Source of the DNA: Thalassia testudinum
Lineage: Eukaryota > Streptophyta > Magnoliopsida > Alismatales > Hydrocharitaceae
Assembly (NCBI GenBank): GCA_037157565.1
Contig: JAZHRO010000024.1
Span: 9,616,501 to 9,680,500 of the forward strand
Length of the DNA: 64,000 nucleotides
Direction: 5' to 3'
Positions within the stretch are counted from its first letter, which is position 1, and each line of letters starts with the position of its first letter. This document shows, in pieces, positions 20,232 through 32,299 of this stretch. The position numbers and the translations under genes are program-made. Below the pieces are notes generated by a model. The model was not told the DNA's origin, did not search any database, and was given only the letters and a program-made list of their open reading frames with translations.

Positions 20232-21587
20232 TGTTGGTGCCAGAGCACCACGATCATTTGTTTTGATGATAACAAAACATGTGTCATTTAACATTTGCAC
20301 TTGAAGTCTTAGATTTCAGGCAAATTGCAAATGGAGACGTGATTAGACGGAGTTCGAGCTCGCATCCAGGACGGATTGGAGGAGCTTGATGGATAACAAA
20401 GGAGATTCGCGAGGAGCAATAACTTGAAGAAGGAAGGAGATGGAGAATATGATAGATTTTCTTCTCTTGTACTCTTTATATTTTTCGTTTCTTTTGTTGC
20501 ACTTTATTTTTGTTACTTAGATTCATGTTAAAGAGCCTCAAAGTACCCTTACACTAGTCCTACGAACACTAGCACAACCTTAGGATACTTAGGTTTTCTG
20601 TAGAGAACTTAGAAAATAAATATAGGGTTCAAACAGCTTTTTCAGACGTCTAATTCCAACATCAGACGTCTGATAATGTGTTTTAAGACGTCTGACTGTT
20701 GATTTAGATGTCTAATAATATTTAGGCTGGACTTACTTAGCTTTGTCTGATGAAATCAGACGTCTAGACCTTAGTCCAGACATCTTAAAAGACGTCTGAT
20801 GGACTTGCCAGACATCCAATTAGTGGACCGTTGGCTGGCACACCGAAGACCAGAGGATATGACCGTTAGAGCCTTATCAGACGTTGTTGAACGGTATTTT
20901 TGCAAACGCTACGCTTACGAGATTGGTTTTGGAAAACCTGTCATTGTAGTTCAAAAAGCGAAGAATTCGTGTTCAACAAATAAAATTTATACTGAAAATA
21001 ATTCCAGGTCGAACATAGGGAGGCTACGTTGATCTATATTCGCAATTATATTTTTTTTAGGTTTTTTTTATAAGCAAGGCGATATAATTACAATGGAGCT
21101 ATCCGACTAAAAGAAAGAGAGAGAGAGAGAAAGAGAACATTCATTCAATATTTCAACTGTTTATAAATGTTACACTAGAATGCGAAAAATCAATTACACT
21201 ATAAAGCAGGAAAATTCTACACTAGAAAAGCTGTAAATAAGAATGGGAGAGAGAAATTATCCTCCTCGATGATTGCTTGGAGGACGAGCCGGACGGGACG
21301 ACGCCTGAACGAAGGAGAACGAAGCAGGACGAAGGAGGATGAAGCAGAAGAACGGGAATGGAGTAGCACGCCGTCGTCGTCGCGGGATCCACTTCCGAAG
21401 GGGAATGAAAATTGGACTTTATCTCGCAAGAAGCATCCCGGGTGTGGGACAAGCTTCTTTTGAGCTTTGGAGGGGTAGAGAGGAGAAAGCAGGGATGAGA
21501 ATTTCGTATGGAGGGGGTCTCCTTTTATAGTTGCAAGGAGTGGGGAAAAAATGGACATTACAACTTCAAAACAATAAATAAGGGGTC

Positions 21588-21615
21588 TTTAGTGACAGAT
21601 AAATCTGTCACTAAA
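21588..21615. repeat. Perfect 28-bp palindrome in LTR C
   Basis: Arms of 13 bp (tttagtgacagat and its complement) around 'aa'. In the other LTR (27225-27252) both arms carry the matching change (gacgga and tccgtc), so the palindrome stays perfect. Confidence 0.92.
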
Positions 21616-21700
21616 ACCCCAACGTGGGCGTAGTGGTTGGCTCGTGCGCGCCTCCTCGCCTGCTTGCGCGCTCAACGGCCACGCACGTTCGCCACTTTTC

Positions 21701-21728
21701 AGCCGTCCGATCGCGAGATCGGACGGCT
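21701..21728. repeat. Second perfect palindrome in LTR C
   Basis: AGCCGTCCGATC and its exact complement flank GCGA. The counterpart at 27338-27365 differs by one arm base. Confidence 0.9.
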
Positions 21729-22515
21729 TAAATCGCGTCCGCGCCCCCCGCACGTCTGATTGCGCGTTCGATTGCGCGTCCAATCGCGCGTCGATGCAAT
21801 CGGGCGCGCGCGGCCGTCCGATCTTCATCTGACGCTCCACGCGCCTTAATCGATCGTGCCCTCCAGCGCTTCGCCGCGGATCGAACCCGCGCCCCGCGCT
21901 TGCGATAGTGCACTCGACCGCTGCGCTATGGGGAGCGGATGGTCGAGCGCACGTTTTAAAATGCGAGCGCCCTTAATCCAACGGCGGAGAGCGATCGGGC
22001 GCGGAGCCTTCACAAGATGAAGCGGCCGTTTGGGCGGCTGAGATGGCGCCACGTGGCGCTATCTTGGCCGTCCATCTTCTGAAGTTGTAGATGGTGCCAC
22101 GGATGTCAGATTGACTCGATTTTTGTGTCGTTGGGCTGCGATCGTCGATCCGAATTCATCCGTGCGGTCGGATTTATCATCTGAAGTGCGGATTTACATC
22201 ATTCTGGCCCTGGATCTTCTAGGGTTCCCGAGTCACTATCCGATGCTACGGATGCCTGATTAGGGCGATCTTGGAGTCGTTGAACTCCAATCGTCGCCCT
22301 GATCACATCCATATGGTTGGATCTTTGATCCGAGACCCCGATAAAATATTTGCTTGTCCAAGCACATAAAAGGAGACAATTAACCTCCATTTTATTCAAA
22401 TTATTCTAAATGAAAGATGATGCATGTAATGCAATATTTATATCATGAAATGCAATCCTATGCTTAAGAACATGCATAAATAGACATCTTAAGTAGTGTA
22501 AATGTGTTTACATCA

Positions 22516-23488
22516 TACCCTCATGCCTATCTTTTGCTAGTCCCTAGCAAAAACTATATGCTATTTATAAAAGAATTAGGTTATATTATTTGGACTTGAG
22601 TTAATTTTCAATCATTAAGAAATTATCTACTTAGGAACTGAACCTTCAAAGACACAGCAGTGCCCGGGTATCAGCCAAAATGCAGACCGCTTCAAGCCCT
22701 CGCCTTATTAAAAGAAAAAATTGTTTTTCTCTTTTTCTGTTTTCTAATTGTTTTTGATTTTCAAATTTTTGGGTTTAAGAGTGGCTTTCTATGGCCATTC
22801 AACTCACCCAAAATTTGATGAGAACCTTAAGCTTTAAGCATCTTATTGTGATTGTGATAGACTCATTGACCGGCAATTAGAACGGACTCTTTTTGTTATT
22901 TCTTTTTGTTATTTTCTCCTTTTCTTTTTGATGATTTTTTTTTCTTGTCTCTTTTTTTTTTTAGGTAGGTGGCTTCCCTGGTCTAAGATTTACCTAAAGG
23001 CAGCAAAAAGAGAAAGGTCCAGTGACTGGGCTCTGGACAACCTACCTATGGGCTGTTACCCATGATAACTTGCCAGCCATATCACCCTAGCAGGTTCATT
23101 AGCTACCCAATTTCCGTTAAAATTGCTGAACAACGAGTCAGTGCAAAGAAAGTGTGTAGATGCTTAAGATTCAAAATTCCCTCAAATCAGAGGGCGGGTT
23201 GATAAGTCGTGTACTTATCACCCAAACTTATTTACTCCAATTAAAATAAAATTCATGTTGGCGAGAACTCGAAAAACAAATCCACATTTTAGTGGATACA
23301 CGGGCTGATTAAGTTCAACGACCTGAAGGGTCTTTGTGTTCAGATCTTAATGTAGTTTTTCCTAAGATTGAAAATTTTCTTAAACCCAAATTCTCTTTCC
23401 TAATTTTAATTTTTTTTTAATCAAAATAAAATAAATCTATGGAGCTGACGAATGAATTCAGAGATAAATATCCACCCCCCATGCCTAT
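22516..23488 (-). other. Element C 3' non-coding interior
   Basis: AT-rich sequence with T-rich runs (about 22715-22750 and 22880-22965) and no supported ORF. The polypurine tract next to the 3' LTR (about 22516-22530, minus) is weak. Confidence 0.6.
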
Positions 23489-24148
23489 CTAATGCAATGT
23501 CCTCATTGTATTAAAAAAACATAAAACAGAGTGGAAAAGCGAAGAAAGCACCTGAATTGCGTGAATGTCAGGACCGCTCCGAGATGAAAAATTAAAAAGA
23601 ACTGTATAAGTGCTGAGTTTAGTGCCTTCAGCTAGGCACACTATACAAAGAAAAGAAATGAAGAATTCACATGTGCAGGTCAGAATTAGAATGAACAGAA
23701 GAATCCTCTGACCTGTCAGCAGAGGTCCACAGATGTGGACCAGATTGTGGTGCAGACCCACACCCCATAATCGAGAATATCTTAGGTTCTGGATAAAAAT
23801 TACCCAAAACCTAAAATCAAAATGTAAGCGGGATCGGGCCTGCGATTTTTGAGGATGCAACCCAAGACCAAAAAGTCGGGTTACAGAGAATTGAAGCTCA
23901 AAAGGATAATTGTTGAATGTGTGCTTGGGTTGAACATCCTCGAAACAAATGTCGTAAGGGTTTTGATTTGATGGTTTCAACTTAAAAGGAACCCTTCGAC
24001 TCAATCTTCCATTTCCACCAGAATTAACTTCCCAAATCAAAACTTCCCAGCTCCTATCCTCCTCATTTAGCATATTAAATTCCAGGACCTCTTGTATATT
24101 CATCACCCCGTCTAAAATCTCCAAGTCTAAATGATGTGGCAGAATCAA
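23489..24148 (-). CDS. Element C ORF2, unknown protein
   Basis: A 219-residue ORF downstream of ORF1 in a different frame. The N-terminal half (to about residue 95) is hydrophilic; the C-terminal part contains hydrophobic stretches around 130-190. I recognise no domain and no protease, RT, RNase H or integrase motif. The frame just upstream of its ATG also reads partly like protein (for example an HPVELIDDSN stretch), so the coding part may start earlier and have been broken from ORF1. It could be spurious. Confidence 0.35.
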   Translation of the reverse strand: MILPHHLDLEILDGVMNIQEVLEFNMLNEEDRSWEVLIWEVNSGGNGRLSRRVPFKLKPSNQNPYDICFEDVQPKHTFNNYPFELQFSVTRLFGLGLHPQKSQARSRLHFDFRFWVIFIQNLRYSRLWGVGLHHNLVHICGPLLTGQRILLFILILTCTCEFFISFLCIVCLAEGTKLSTYTVLFNFSSRSGPDIHAIQVLSSLFHSVLCFFNTMRTLH

Positions 24149-24250
24149 AATTGACTTGGGTCTAATTATCTCAGAATTAGAATCATCAATAAGCTCAACA
24201 GGGTGTAACTGATAATCAGGTCATTGAATTGATTCCTCCAGAAAATACGA

Positions 24251-25297
24251 TTATGGATCCGTAATGTGTGCCCTAATAAGATCAGTGTCCTCAGTTGTTG
24301 GGCTATCAAATGATCTATCAGATTCCTCAGGCCCAATCGTCTCACAGAAATCGTGTTCAGAAAACTCGCGTGAGACTTCGCAACTTAAATCTTCACCAGC
24401 CGGATCCGTATCAATGTATGTCCCAAAATCATTTGTCACTTTCTGTTCCAAGGAGACATACGTTTCCTCATAACCCGGCTTAGGGATCTCAGGTGAAGAA
24501 ATCAGATCATCCTTCATTGGTTGTTTTAATTCAATCTGGTCAGCCTCGTAACACGTGTCCCCCCCAACAGGTGCCTGAGCGGGTTCTGTCATTAGCTTTC
24601 CTGAAGAGGGTTCATCCTGGGAATTATTCCAAGATTGAATCAAAGCAACCACGAATTTCATCCTCAATTTTGCTAATTTCCCAAGTAAAAACTCACCCGG
24701 GTTCTTATCCTTAACATCCTGGAGCCAATCCAACAAAGACTTGTTTAAATCATCAATCATTTCAATCAGGGGCTCCAATCTCTCAATGCAAGGTATTGGC
24801 TGAACTTCTAAAGATTGAATGATATTCCTCAAGTTAGCTAGAACCTTATCTTGAACCTGATTAACCTGAACCAAATGAGTTGGTTTAGGGTTGGGCGGGT
24901 TTGACATCAATGCAGAGGAATTAATGAATTGAGATTCGTTATACCCTTCCTGATAATAGGTCATTTCAGATTGTTGAAAAGATGGTGATGACCTAAAGGC
25001 AGTGAAATCAGAGGATGGGTAAGGATCGGTGTATTCTTCTTGATTGTAGATTGTATTAGGTTGTGCATGAAAGGAAGACGATCTATAATTGATGTAGCTC
25101 TGAGAAGGATAGAAATCAGAATCAAAATGTTCAGGGTTAGACCCTAAACACGGGGGTCCGGAATTGTATCCCCAATCCGAATTATCCCAACTAACTGATG
25201 GTTAATTACAATACGAGTTGGGATAATCGTCATGTTGAGGATAATTCACAACAGAAGGGAAAGAGCGGGAATGTGTGAAATATGTGGAAGGATTCAT
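24251..25297 (-). pseudogene. Element C ORF1, gag-position protein with one nonsense codon
   Basis: The reading frame runs from an ATG at 25297 to a stop at 24251, broken once by TAA at 25202-25204 (codon 32). It is intact from the internal ATG at 24964 (237 residues). The N-terminal 110 residues are rich in Tyr, Ser, Pro and Asn; residues about 130-215 look alpha-helical; the rest is acidic. No zinc knuckle or catalytic motif is visible. By position (first ORF after the primer site and a long leader) it is probably a structural gag-like protein, but this is inference. Confidence 0.5.
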
Positions 25298-26509
25298 GAG
25301 ACTCGGGAGGAAGAAAGGCGCCCTGCAATACAAACAATCAAACATGTCCTTAAATGGGTTAGCCTAATGACCTACATACTCTCAAAACCCGTCTTGAGAT
25401 AAAGGAACGATTTGATCTATTTCTGTCTGTTCAATCCAACCAGTTAGAAGGAGGGACTGGGGAGAAGGTTCTTCCTTCGGCTTGCGCCTTCGGTTCCTAA
25501 TGTACCCCCCAACCGTGATCGTTTGACTCTGCTCCCCTAGCTAGACATCAGATTGAACAGTAGAAACAGACTAATAGAAAATAATCTCGTTCTGAGTTCT
25601 GAAGAGCGAGTTCAATCCTTAAGGCCAACGTCTACTCTGTTTTATTTAGGGCTAAGTTTGAATGTGCTTTGGAATGTGATGGGCCCTTTAAATGGGTTGT
25701 GCCCTTAATGATTGATTGATTTGTGTGTGTGTGCACAACCAGTGGTTTTCAAGCAAGATTATTTTTGATGTGGTGAATTTTAAGGTTCAAATCTTGCTTA
25801 GTAGCTTTTAGGATTCAACTTTAGGTATTTTCAATCAAGTTTTGTTGGCACACCAAGTTTTACAAGCACAGGTGAAGATGTTTTCCTTTAAAGTTTAAAA
25901 AGAATGTGGAGTGCCTGGTAAATCCCTAAGAGTTGAACCTAATTGGCAGCTACTTGATGAGTTGATTTTAATTGAAGTGGTGCGGCCTAAACAACTCAAA
26001 TAATTGGCCTGATGCACCACTTAATTAGGCACACAAATATGGTTAACCTAAAATGATTTCTACTCTTTTATGTGTTGCTTTATGTGTACCGGTTCCACAA
26101 ATCAGAACTCGATTGAGTAGAAACAAATCAATTTGGTTAAGTGCCTTTAAATGTGGGTGTACGTTGTTTTGTTGAAAATTGCCCAACGAAATTATCTTTT
26201 TGTTTTTTTATTTTTTTACATAAATGGAGGTGGAATGAATGTGAGTGAGAATTCAAACAACCAAACTATTCCTAGGATTTATGCAAACACCTAGGTTAAT
26301 TAGGATTTGGATTTAATGTGGCGAATGAAATCTACGAAGGGGGAAAGAATGGGGGAGCACTTACAGTTGTCTTCAACTGCACTTTACTCCAGTCTACCGC
26401 TTGTTGATTCCTTGATGGAGGTCTCTGTAAAACAATAGACACAAGAGAAAGTTCGTTAGAAAACAAATAAAGTGCAAGAAATGCGAAGAAAAGATCGGAA
26501 ATCGTTGCC
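25298..26509 (-). other. Element C 5' leader
   Basis: Non-coding leader between the primer site and ORF1. A pyrimidine tract ending TTGTATTGCAG| near 25325 (minus strand) resembles a splice acceptor, so the leader may be spliced. Confidence 0.45.
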
Positions 26510-26530
26510 TCCCCGGCAACGACGCCAAAA
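26510..26530 (-). other. Element C primer binding site
   Basis: The minus strand reads TTTTGGCGTCGTTGCCGGGG next to the 5' LTR. It differs at one position from the tRNA-Asp-type site TGGCGCCGTTGCCGGGGA known in Athila/Tat-group Gypsy elements. Confidence 0.8.
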
Positions 26531-28171
26531 TGTTGAACGGAATTTTTGCGAACGCTACGCTTACGAGATTGGTTTTGGAAAACCTGTCATTGTAGTTCAA
26601 AAAGTGAAGAATTCGTGTTCAACAAATAAAATTTATACCAAAAATAATTCTGGGTTGAACACAGGGAGGTTACGTTGATCTATATTCGCAATTATATTTT
26701 TTTTAGGTTTTTTTATAAGCAAGGCGATATAATTACAATGGAGCTATCAGACTAAAAGAGAGAGAGAGAGAGAGAGAAAGAGAACATTCATTCAATATTT
26801 CAACTGTTTATAAAAGTTACACTAGAATGCGAAAAATCAATTACACTATAAAGTAGGAAAATTCTATACTAGAAAAGCTGTAAATAAGAATGGGAGAGAG
26901 AAATTATCCTCCTCGACGATTGCTTGGAGGACGAACCGGATGGGACGACGCCTGGACGAAGGAGAACGAAGCAGGACGAAGCAGAAGAACGGGAATGGAG
27001 CAGCACGCCGTCGTCGTCGTGGGATCCACTTCTGAAGGGAAACGAAAATTGGACTTTATCTCGCAAGAAGCATCCCGGGTGTGGGACAAGCTTCTTTTGA
27101 GCTTTGGAGGGGTAGAGAGGAGAAAGAAGGGATGAGAATTTCGTATGGAGGGGGTCTCCTTTTATAGTTGCAAGGAGTGGGGGCAAAATGGACATTACAA
27201 CTTCAAAACAATAAATAAGGGGTCTTTAGTGACGGATAAATCCGTCACTAAAGCCCCAACGAGGGCGTAGTGGCCGGCTCGTGTGCGCCTCCTCACCTGC
27301 TCGCGCGCTCAACGACCACGCACGTTCGCTGCTTTTCAGCCGTTCGATCGCGAGATCGGACGGCTTAAATCGCGTCCGTGCCCGCTGCGTAGCGCGCCCC
27401 TTGCGCGTTCGATTGCGCGTCTAATCATGCGTCGACACTATCGAGCGCGTGCGGCCGTACGATCTTCATCTGACGCTCCACGCGCCTCAATCGATCGCGC
27501 CCTCCAGCGCTTCGCCGCAGATCTAACCCGCGCCCCGCGCTCGCGATAGCGCGCTCGACCGCTGCGCTATGGGGCGCGGATGGTCGAGCGCACGTTTTAA
27601 AATGCGAGCGCCCACAGCCGTTGGATTAAGATCCAACGGTGGAGAGCGATTGGGCGCGGAGCCTTCACAAGATGAAGCGGCCGTTTGGGCGGCTGAGATG
27701 GCGCCACGTGGTGCTTTCTTGGCCGTCCATCTTCTGAAGTTGTAGATGGTGCCACAGATGTCGGATTGACTCGATTTTTTTGTCGTTGGGCTGCGATCGT
27801 CGATCCGAATTCATCCGTGTAGTCGGATTTATCATCTGAAGTGTGGATTTACACCATCCTAGCCCTTGATCTTCTAGGATTCCCGGGTCACTATCTGATG
27901 CTACGGATGCCTGATTAGGGCGATCTTAGAGTCGTTGAACTCCAATCGTCGCCCTGATCACATCCATACGGTTGGATCTTTGATCCGAGGCCCCGATAAA
28001 ATATTTTCTCTGTCCAAGCACATAAAAGGAGATAATTAACCTCCATTTTATTCAAACTATTCTAAATGCAAGATGATGCATGTAATGCAATATTTATATC
28101 ATGAAATGCAATCCTATGCTTAAGAACATGCATAAATAGACATCTTAAGTAGTGTAAATGTGTTTACATCA
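26531..28171 (-). repeat. Element C 5' LTR
   Basis: The 1,641-bp terminal repeat. Minus-strand TATA (actataaaagg) at about 27159-27169; palindromes at 27225-27252 and 27338-27365 lie upstream of it in transcription order. Confidence 0.92.
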
Positions 28172-29259
28172 GACGTCCTTAAGCCTTTTCCAGACGTCTG
28201 ATAGATGACCATTTTGCCTCGGCTGACCCAAAATCTCTTCTAAGAGATTTTCTAGCCGTTGGAACTCTTGGAAATCCATTCCCACGAAAAAGTAGGTTTC
28301 CAGACGTCCATACATAGTGCCAGACGTCCTGTATGTCGTCTGATAGACTTGCACTAGAACCCTGTTTAGATCTGATTCAAGTCAGCAAGAAACCCACCTA
28401 AAATCAGATGTCTGACCTTATTTTCAGACATCTTAAAGTGATCTTCCAGACGTCTGATGCTAGGATTAGACGTTTGATAACCCTGTCAGTGCAATCATTG
28501 TTCCTGATTTTGGCCTGATTCTCTTGGGCTTTGCTCCCAACGGCTATGGAAGCTTTCTAAAGCCTTCCAAAGCTTTCCTAAGGCCTCTATAAATAGAGAG
28601 GAACCTCTTGCACACAAACACACACCTAGACACACCTAGATACACCTAGACACACCAAGAACAAGCATTTCCACTCTTTTGTGTCCAAAAAGAAACTCTT
28701 GCTCTCCAAGCTCAAGTTCTACATCTTGAGATCATCAAGCCTTTGCGCACCCGCTCTCCCGCCGTAGTTCAAGAGAGCGACATTGCGCCGTTGCCTGGCT
28801 CACACACCCGCGTCATCGATTCGACGCACTCCTTGCAAAGGGGAGTTTCCTAATTCCTATAGAAGCTAGGTTTAAATCTTTGTTGGCTCTATAGGACTAT
28901 ATTTGTTATTTTATCTTTGTTATTTGGTTGGGTATTCGCTTTGCGAATTTCTGTCTTCTTCGTGGGACAAAATCCTTCTCGTGGAGAGAAGGGGTTGAGG
29001 AACGCTACCCTTGCACTTGTAGCGTGGTTGTAATTGAGGTTGAATCACCCTCGTTTAAGTGATTCGTTTAGTGGATTTGATCAACTTGGTTGATCAGAAA
29101 ATCCTAACTCGAGAGGGTTAGGTGGTGGTTTTCACCCGATTTGGGTTTTCACATAAAAATAATTGTGTACCTTGTGTGTTTGAATTTTGTGAGATTGCTT
29201 TACATTTTATTTCCGCAATATATTACATCACCCCCTCCTGGTAGGGAAACCACATCTAC

Positions 29260-30252
29260 ACCAACTTCTTTGGCCCTCGCGTACACTGTACCGGGGAGAT
29301 CTACTAGTGTAGGGAGAGAGTTAGCCACCCCATGGGGCCTGGGGTTCAGCTAGCCACCCTACACCTACTTGTTAGGCCCACTGGACAAACCAGGATAGTC
29401 AGACGAGGGTATGCGAACTGTGGAGGGGCGAGACCCCTGTTTGGCTCTGAGGGGCTAGATCCCTATTACTAAGAGGGCTAAGCCTTATACTGCTTCGTGC
29501 TGTACTTTGGGCGTACCCGTTAGCGAAAACGATTGACGGCGTGCTGGTGCGGGTTAGCTATTCGTGTGTTTATCGCGCGTGCCGTAGTCACCGCTACGTT
29601 TGTTTGTGACCTTGGGGTGGTTGACTGGGTGTAGGATCACCACGGGGGACTCTCCCGGCTAAGAGAGCACTACGTGTGCCTTCTACTCTTCGGAAAAGAC
29701 TGTAATCAAGATCGTTCACACGAGGAACATTCGAGATCAAGAAAGAGATCTGAAAATATAAACCAATGGGTGAAAAGGAATAATTTGTAAAATAAAGTAA
29801 TTGGAATAGATAGTTTACATGTTAGCTTTTACTACTTTAGTTAGTTGGTTACCACTTTACTCAGTGTTTGTTGACTTTGTTACTCATAACCCTTTTCAGG
29901 TCCAGGTGTTGAGCAGCCCGAGTCACCAGCTGCAAAGGGTGCTGGGCCCAGTAGAGCCCAGCAGTAGTAGTCTTCCTGTTGTTGTACCTTCTTTTGTTAG
30001 TGAGTTCAAACTCTTGTTACTGTTTATGTTCTGTACTTTGTTTCCGCTTTACTATTGTGGTGGTGATATGTACTGTTAGCAGTTTTTACTTCTTTTACTG
30101 CTTGTACTCTTTTTAATGTTAGTTACTTAGCATAGTGAATGTGGTTTATTTTCTTACTTTTTGGTTATTTCTTGTTGGATGACTGGGTCTTGGGATTAGT
30201 CTAGTTGAGCCGATTTCGGGTTCTGTAGGGATTCAGGAACCGGGTCGTAACA
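29260..30252 (+). mobile_element. LTR A2, right segment
   Basis: Includes the hairpin trio (29424-29490), the conserved ccttttcaggtccagg block near 29890 and the LTR end at 30252. The ORF at 29819-30079 is not supported as a gene. Confidence 0.85.
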
Positions 30253-30257
30253 GTTTA

Positions 30258-30544
30258 TATAGGAAGAAGGGGTTTCTAATTTAAGTATGGGCTTTAGTGA
30301 CGTCCGAGACGTTGCTAAATCCATGCTAAAAGCATCGGTGTAGCCCCCTACCCACTGGTCTCACGCTTGCGCCCGTTCTTCTTTACGCCCAATCCGTGAG
30401 CGTGTGTTATAGGCCGTCCAATCAAAGATCGGATAGCTGAGAGCTCGCGAAGGGCGTGCTTGGATTGCGCCTCAAGCGCGTGTGAGCGCGGGCGTGGATC
30501 GCGCGCGTCATCTTGCGTGCTCGGTGTCTGCGTTTGAGGGAGCG
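30258..30544 (-). mobile_element. LTR remnant J, middle segment
   Basis: Lies between A2 and B3 and contains a decayed form of the LTR C palindrome (tttagtgacgtc...gacgttgctaaa, near 30292-30318) and a GC-rich leader resembling C. Confidence 0.6.
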
Positions 30545-30549
30545 CCGCG

Positions 30550-32299
30550 TGTAATTTCCCTACTTGGAGGGGTGAGATCAGCGTGACGTAAAAAATGCGG
30601 AATTGAAAATATAAACAATCTCACAAAAATAAGCAATCACAAAATGTACACAGGAATTTTTAGGTGGAAACCCAAACCGGGTAAAAACCACCACCTAACC
30701 CTCTCGAGTTAGGATTTTCCGATCAACCTAGTTGATCAAATCCACTAAACGAATCACTTTAAAACGAGGGTGATTCAACCTCAGTACAACCACGCTACAA
30801 GTACGAGGGTAGCGTTCCTCAACCCCTTCTCTCCACGAGAAGGATTTTGTCCCACGAAGGAGACGGGAATTCGTAAAGCGAATACCCAACCAAAAGACAA
30901 AGGTAAAATAAACAACAAACCTATAGAGCAAACAAAGTAATAAACCTAAGCTTCTATAGGATTTAGGAAACTCCCCTTTGCAAGGAGTGCGTCGACGATG
31001 ACGCGGGTGCGTGAGCCACGCAACGGCGCAATGTCGCTCTCGTAGACAACGGCGGGAGAGCGGGTGCGCGAAGGGAATGATGCTCTCAAGATGATGGAGC
31101 TTGAGCTTAGAGAGCAAGAGCTTCTTGGACACAAGAGAGTGGAAATACTTGATCTTAGTGTATCTTGGTCTCTCTAAGTGTGTATCTTGTGTGTCTCTTT
31201 GTGTATTTAGGTGTGTAAAGGCTCCCCTCTATTTATAGAGGCCTTAGGAAGGCTTTGGAAGGCTTAAGAAGGGTTCTATAGCCGTTGGGAACAAAGCCCA
31301 AGAGAATCAGGCTGAAATCAGGGCAATGATTACACTTGACAGCGTTATCAGACGTCTAACTCTTTCATCAGACGTCTGGAGGGCCACTTTAAGACGTCTG
31401 ATTTAAAGGTCAGACGTCTGATTCTATGCGGGTTTCTCCCTGACTTGAATCAGATCTAAACAGGGTTTTTACGCAAGTCCATCAGACGACATACAGGACA
31501 TCTGGCACTATGTATGGACGTCTGGAAACCTACTTTTACTGTGGGAATTGATTTCCAAACGTTGCAACGGCTAGAAAATCTCTGAAAAGAGATTTTGGGT
31601 CAGCCGAGGCAAAACGGTCATTTATCAGACGTCTGGAAAGGCCTAAGGACGTCTGATAAGGCTCTAACGGTCATATTCTTGAGTGTCTGCGAAGCTAGCC
31701 AACGGTCCACTAATTGGACGTCTGGCAAAGTAATCAGACGTCTCCTGAGACGTCTGGTCTAAGGTCTGGACGTCTGATTTCATCAGACAGAACTAACTAT
31801 GTCCAGCCTAACAGTTATCAGACGTCTGAAACAACAGTCAGATGTCTTAAAATACATTATCAGACGTCTGATTTGGGAATTAGACGTCTGGAAAGTCTGT
31901 TTGAACCCTATATTGGTTTTCTAAGTATTCTACAGAAAACCTAAGTATCCTAGGGTTGTGCCGGTGTTCCTAGGACTACTGTTAGGGTTCTTTGAGGCTC
32001 TTTAACATGAAATATCTAAGGAAATAAAGAGCAACAAAAGAAACGAAAAATACAACAAGTACAAAAGAAGGAAATCTATCCTATTCTTCATTTCCTTCCA
32101 TCTTCAATCTTTCGCTCCACGCGAACATCCTCTGTTTTCCGTCAAGCTCCTCCAATCCGTCCTGGATGCGAGCTCGAACTCCGTCTAAACACGTCCATAT
32201 TTGCAATTGACCTGAAATCTAGGACTCAGATTGCAAATGTTAAATAACACGTGTTTTGTTATCATCAAAACAAATGATCGTGGTGCTCTAGCACCAACA
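30550..32299 (-). repeat. B3 3' LTR
   Basis: Palindrome cores at 31352, 31372, 31394, 31414 (20-22-20); 31718, 31738, 31750, 31770 (20-12-20); and 31822, 31842, 31864, 31884 (20-22-20); pairs between. About sixteen sites fall within roughly 540 bp. The minus-strand TATA lies at 31226-31241, downstream of all of them in transcription order. Confidence 0.92.

Larger units (their letters stand above)
20885..22515 (-). repeat. Element C 3' LTR
   Basis: The 1,631-bp terminal repeat. It contains (GA)n, a minus-strand TATA (21521-21531) and two palindromes (21588-21615 and 21701-21728). It has scattered substitutions and short indels relative to the 5' LTR. Confidence 0.92.
20885..28171 (-). mobile_element. 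Element C, non-autonomous Gypsy-type LTR retrotransposon
   Basis: A 7,287-bp element in minus orientation with TSD GACGT (20880-20884 and 28172-28176). Its 5' LTR is 26531-28171 and its 3' LTR 20885-22515. The primer site next to the 5' LTR reads TGGCGTCGTTGCCGGGGA, close to the tRNA-Asp-type site of plant Gypsy elements of the Athila/Tat group. The 4-kb interior has two long ORFs without recognisable polymerase motifs, so the element appears non-autonomous. Confidence 0.87.
20232..29254 (+). mobile_element. Solo LTR, family B, copy B2 (carries element C)
   Basis: Begins TGTTGGTGC at 20232 and ends ...GGGAAACCACA at 29254, with TSD TCTAC (20227-20231 and 29255-29259). Without element C it is about 1.73 kb, the size of one B LTR. 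It has no gag and no second LTR, so it is a solo LTR. It carries the palindrome array and a TATA (cctctataaatagag) near 28585, and is clearly more diverged than B1 and B3. Confidence 0.88.
13525..30252 (+). mobile_element. Solo LTR, family A, copy A2 (carries B1, B2 and C)
   Basis: Begins TGTAAAGACCC at 13525 and ends ...GGGTCGTAACA at 30252, with perfect TSD GTTTA (13520-13524 and 30253-30257). Its own sequence lies at 13525-15018, 20017-20231 and 29260-30252, about 2.70 kb in all. TATA (ctctataaaa) is near 13716. Palindromes lie upstream (about 13555-13605) and downstream of it (14068-14390). There is no internal coding domain, so it is a solo LTR. It shows that both A and B transposed in the same period. 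Confidence 0.88.

Noticed and set aside
21640..22060. GC-rich ORFs in LTR C (for example minus 21589-21840)
   Set aside because: Palindrome-containing LTR sequence. The homologous stretch in the other LTR has frameshifts in these ORFs.
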